Below, one piece after another: positions 61,405-64,000 of a DNA stretch of 64,000 nt. How positions within the stretch are numbered: position 1 is the first letter of the stretch; the number at the start of each line of letters is the position of its first letter. Both the position numbers and the translations under genes were made by a program. Source of the DNA: F1-60-MAGs027 sp044344715 (GTDB taxonomy: Bacteria; Actinomycetota; Acidimicrobiia; Acidimicrobiales; Ilumatobacteraceae); NCBI GenBank assembly GCA_044344715.1, contig JBIJCI010000001.1:66226-130225 (forward strand). Direction: 5' to 3'. A model generated the notes under the pieces. It saw only the letters and a list, made by a program, of their open reading frames with translations, was not told where the DNA came from and made no database searches.

Positions 61405-63225
61405 TCAGTTGACCTGTCGGGTGCGACCTTCCCAGTACGGAGCGCGGAGGTCCTTCTTCAGGATCTTGCCGCTCGGGTTGCGGGGCAGGACGTCGGCCCA
61501 GACCACCTTCTTCGGCGTCTTGAAGCCGGCGAGCTGCGTACGGCCGAAGGCGACGATGTCGTCCTCCTTGACGTCGACGCCGGGCTTGCGCACCACGATG
61601 GCGAGCGGAACCTCGCCCCAACGATCGTCGGGAATGCCGATGACCGCGACGTCACCGACGGCGGGATGCTTCATGAGCGCATTCTCCACCTCGGCCGGGT
61701 ACACGTTCTCGCCGCCGGACACGATCATGTCCTTCACGCGGTCGTGGATGTAGACGTACCCTTCCTTGTCCTTGTAGCCGGCGTCGCCGGTGTAGAACCA
61801 GCCCTTGCGGATCGCCTTCGCGGTTTCTTCGGGCATGTTCCAGTAGCCCTTCATTACCTGCTTCGAACGGATGATGATCTCACCGACCTCGCCGGCGGGC
61901 AACTCCCTGTCCTTCTCGTCGACGATCCTCAATTCGACACCCATCGACGGCTTGCCGCACGACCGCAGGAGGTGCTTCTTCGGTCCCTCGATGTCGTGGT
62001 CCTCGTGCATGAGCATGGTGACCACACCGGTCGTCTCGGTGAGACCGTACACCTGCACGAAGTCGCACTTGAACGTCTTCAGCGACTGGGAAAGTACTTG
62101 TTCGGAGATCGGCGACGCGCCGTAGGCGATCAACTTCAGGCTGGAGAAGTCGGCCTTGTCGATGTCGGGCACCATCAGCGTGAACGCGAGTAGTGCTGGG
62201 ACCATGAACGCATGGGTGATGCGATGTTGACCGATGAGCTTGACGATGCCGCCGACGTCGACGGTCTCGCGCAGGATGATCGACTTGCAGCCGTTGTACT
62301 GACCCGCCGTCGCCCAACCGCTACCACCGATGTGGAAGAGCGGCATCGCGATGAGGTTGACCGAATGCTCGTCCATGCCCCACAGGTCGCGGGCGCTCGG
62401 CAGGATGCCGAGGAAGTTGTCGTTGGTGAGCATGACGCCCTTGGGTCGGCCCGTGGTGCCGCTCGAGTACAACTGGAACGCCACGTCGGACGGCTTGGAG
62501 TCGACGCCGGGGTCGGCCGACGGGTATCGCGAGACCCACGACTCGTACGACTCGTGCTGCGGGTGTCCGCCGATGACCACGATCTTCTTCGTGTGCGGGA
62601 GATCGCCCGCAATGGCGTCGAGTACCGGCACGAAATCCGGGCCGACGACGAACACCTTGGCCCGTGCGTCGTTGACGATGTAGGCAACCTCCGGTGGAGC
62701 GAGACGGAAGTTGACGTCGACGCTGACTGCGTTGAGCAACGAACAGCCGTAGAACACCTCGAAATGCTCGATCGAGTTCTTGTCGAGGAACGCAACGCGA
62801 TCCTGGTTACCGACGCCGGCCGCCTTGAGTGCCTGAGCCACCTGCGACGAGCGCTTGTAGAGCTCCTGCCAGGTCTGGACACGGTCGCCCTGGACGAGCG
62901 AGACCTTGCCGGAAAGGTTCTTGGCGTGCGTACGAATGATGCCGGCAATCGTTGCGATGCCCGTGGCCGCGGGCTTCTTCTTGGCCGCGGGCTTCTTCTT
63001 GGCCGCGGGCTTCTTCTTGGCCGCGGGCTTCTTCTTGGCCGCGGGCTTCTTCTTCGAGGCTGGCTTCTTCTTGGCCGCGGGCTTCTTCTTGGCCACAGAC
63101 TTCTTCTTCGAGGCTGGCTTCTTCTTCGCCACCTTCTTCTTTGCTGCCTGCTTCTTCGGGGACTTCTTGGCCGCCTTCTTCGTGGCGGGCTTCTTCTTCA
63201 CGGATTTACGACGCTTGGTTGCCAT
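61405..63225 (-). CDS. Acyl-CoA synthetase (AMP-binding) with lysine-rich histone-like N-terminal tail
   Basis: 606 residues. Residues 1 to about 87 are almost only Lys, Ala and Pro (MATKRRKSVKKKPATKKAAK, then KKKPAA repeats). The rest is an AMP-forming ligase: LYSSGTTGRPKGVML (P-loop), QVYGLTETTGVV, GWFYTGDAGYKDKEGYVYIH and KDMIVSGGENVYPAEVENAL, with PSGKILKKDLRAPYW carrying the catalytic Lys. The ligase has no ATG or GTG of its own near its beginning, so the tail is part of the protein. ATG 63225 is 8 nt after TACCTT. The tail may bind DNA, RNA or acidic surfaces, which is unusual for this enzyme. The start overlaps the acyl-CoA dehydrogenase stop by 20 bp. Confidence 0.85.
   Translation of the reverse strand: MATKRRKSVKKKPATKKAAKKSPKKQAAKKKVAKKKPASKKKSVAKKKPAAKKKPASKKKPAAKKKPAAKKKPAAKKKPAAKKKPAATGIATIAGIIRTHAKNLSGKVSLVQGDRVQTWQELYKRSSQVAQALKAAGVGNQDRVAFLDKNSIEHFEVFYGCSLLNAVSVDVNFRLAPPEVAYIVNDARAKVFVVGPDFVPVLDAIAGDLPHTKKIVVIGGHPQHESYESWVSRYPSADPGVDSKPSDVAFQLYSSGTTGRPKGVMLTNDNFLGILPSARDLWGMDEHSVNLIAMPLFHIGGSGWATAGQYNGCKSIILRETVDVGGIVKLIGQHRITHAFMVPALLAFTLMVPDIDKADFSSLKLIAYGASPISEQVLSQSLKTFKCDFVQVYGLTETTGVVTMLMHEDHDIEGPKKHLLRSCGKPSMGVELRIVDEKDRELPAGEVGEIIIRSKQVMKGYWNMPEETAKAIRKGWFYTGDAGYKDKEGYVYIHDRVKDMIVSGGENVYPAEVENALMKHPAVGDVAVIGIPDDRWGEVPLAIVVRKPGVDVKEDDIVAFGRTQLAGFKTPKKVVWADVLPRNPSGKILKKDLRAPYWEGRTRQVN
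62965..63126. repeat. Nine 18-bp tandem repeat units coding for KKKPAA
   Basis: Units of 18 bp run without gaps from 62965 to 63126. Six units are identical (unit sequence ggccgcgggcttcttctt on the plus strand: 62965, 62983, 63001, 63019, 63037, 63073); three are variants (starting 63055, 63091, 63109). On the coding strand each gives Lys-Lys-Lys-Pro-Ala-Ala or a Ser/Val variant. Multiples of 18 keep frame, so copy number can change without breaking the gene. Confidence 0.95.
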
Positions 63226-64000
63226 GCGCAGACAAGGTAGTAGGTGCCGGGTCGCGGGGCAACCCCAGCACGCGTTCGGCGAGGATGTTGCGCTGTACCT
63301 CACCCGTACCTCCCCCGATCGTGAGGGCCCGCGCAAAGAGGTACCCGTGCGTCCACCCAGCGTCGGCAAACGACGCGAATTCGGGTGGTTGAGCGGCGGC
63401 CTTGGTGGTAGTCAGCATTCCCATCGCACCAACGAGGCTCCGACCCGTTTCCATCACCCGTTGGCCGTGTTCATCGGCGAGGACCTTGCGCACACTCGCC
63501 TCCGGCCCGGGTTCGCGCCCGGCGAGCCGTTGGGCGAGTGTCCGCATCCGCACCAACTCGAGGATCGAGTGCTCCGTGTACAGGCGCGCAATGGTGTCAC
63601 GCACGAGCGGATCCAGGGTTCCACCCCCGCGGCGATGGGTCCGGCACGCATCAATGATGTCCATGGCGGTCGGTCCCATCCCCCACAGTGCGCCGCCGGA
63701 CGACAACGACACCCGCTCATTGCCCAACGTCACTCGCGCGAGCCGCCATCCGTCGTTCGCCTCGCCGACCACGTTCGTGTGCGGAATCCGAACGTCGGTG
63801 AGGAAGACCTCGTTGAAGGTCGAACCACCCGTCATCTCCCTGATCGGACGAACCTCGATGCCCGGGAGGTCCATCGGGCAGATGAAGTAGGTGATGCCGT
63901 GGTGCTTGTCCGCAGCGGGATCGGTCCGCGCGAGCAGGATCCCGAACCTCGCAATCTGGGCCCCCGACGTCCATATCTTCTGTCCGTTCACCACCCACTC
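63206..64000 (-). CDS. Acyl-CoA dehydrogenase, C-terminal part (cut by window end)
   Basis: 265 residues visible; the N-terminus is outside the window. EWVVNGQKIWTSGAQIARFG at the cut is the middle beta domain, followed by DLPGIEVRPIREMTGGSTFN, VFLTDVRIPHTNVVGEANDG and a C-terminal helical domain with FARALTIGGGTGEVQRNILA (FAD-binding). It oxidises an acyl-CoA to the enoyl-CoA, perhaps of a branched or steroid side chain (LLM gene and SDR nearby). The stop at 63206 lies inside the start region of the acyl-CoA synthetase, indicating co-transcription. Confidence 0.92.
   Translation of the reverse strand, partial: EWVVNGQKIWTSGAQIARFGILLARTDPAADKHHGITYFICPMDLPGIEVRPIREMTGGSTFNEVFLTDVRIPHTNVVGEANDGWRLARVTLGNERVSLSSGGALWGMGPTAMDIIDACRTHRRGGGTLDPLVRDTIARLYTEHSILELVRMRTLAQRLAGREPGPEASVRKVLADEHGQRVMETGRSLVGAMGMLTTTKAAAQPPEFASFADAGWTHGYLFARALTIGGGTGEVQRNILAERVLGLPRDPAPTTLSAHGNQAS

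Noticed and set aside
62965..63126. Regular 18-bp repeats considered as CRISPR or integrative repeat
   Set aside because: Units are directly adjacent without spacers and encode a Lys-rich protein tail in frame.

Overview
This window is a gene-dense, high-GC stretch of chromosome from an actinobacterium. Markers that point there are NucS/EndoMS, the fused 2-oxoglutarate enzyme Kgd, a DUF3039 protein, MurA with Asp in place of the fosfomycin-target Cys, the ImuA'/ImuB/DnaE2 mutasome, an F420/LLM-type oxidoreductase and PASTA-kinase architecture. Leaderless promoters, homospermidine synthase and a lysine-rich tail on an acyl-CoA synthetase make an Acidimicrobiia-like lineage plausible, but that placement is inference. 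I see no rRNA, tRNA, CRISPR array, IS element or phage. No gap between genes exceeds 300 bases.

Layout. 1-3539: sugar-polymer genes, namely three GT4 glycosyltransferases (minus, ATGA-coupled, the first cut by the window edge) diverging from a GDP-fucose-synthase-like epimerase. 3536-4625: rhomboid protease and DUF3039 protein. 4643-10557: SOS mutagenesis locus on the minus strand (imuA', imuB, a Nudix hydrolase, dnaE2) with two perfect CGAAC-N4-GTTCG LexA-type boxes; a 29-bp tandem duplication breaks the normal start of imuB. 10604-18198: branched-chain amino acid genes cimA, ilvE and leuB (minus) and leuC-leuD (plus), with greA, an alpha/beta hydrolase and an unknown gene between them. 18198-24071: methyltransferase, DEAD-box helicase, a palindrome-rich divergent control region, a 67-aa small gene coupled to homospermidine synthase, then leuA behind a leucine leader-peptide attenuator. 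24040-33375: MMPL transporter, ferredoxin, pyrF, serA, SCP2 protein, MFS exporter, PASTA pseudokinase, small membrane-anchored protein. 33404-45572: ligA, membrane protein, mnmA-iscS, methyltransferase, SRPBCC protein, azlD-azlC-meaB-nfu, tiny membrane protein, murA, MFS, NYN-S1 ribonuclease. 45595-56844: kgd, PuuD-like membrane protein, ABC-F ATPase, small membrane protein, inositol-monophosphatase-family phosphatase, UbiB-like kinase, nucS, GNAT, SDR. 56910-64000: FAD reductase, nitronate monooxygenase, MFS, LLM oxidoreductase, acyl-CoA synthetase with histone-like tail, acyl-CoA dehydrogenase (cut by the window edge).

How the genes work together. Leucine/isoleucine supply is the largest theme (cimA, ilvE, leuABCD, plus the AzlCD-type exporter); only leuA carries an attenuator. 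ImuA', ImuB and DnaE2 would form the SOS translesion machine, while NucS would do the post-replicative mismatch cleavage. IscS and MnmA form a sulfur relay for tRNA 2-thiolation.

The strongest genome-wide signal is promoter architecture. For more than 20 genes a -10 element of the form (T/C/G)ANNNT lies 6-8 nt before the start codon with no Shine-Dalgarno sequence, meaning leaderless mRNAs. SD-led starts occur mostly inside operons or in genes with a true 5' UTR. All functions are assigned by reading the sequence; no database search was run.
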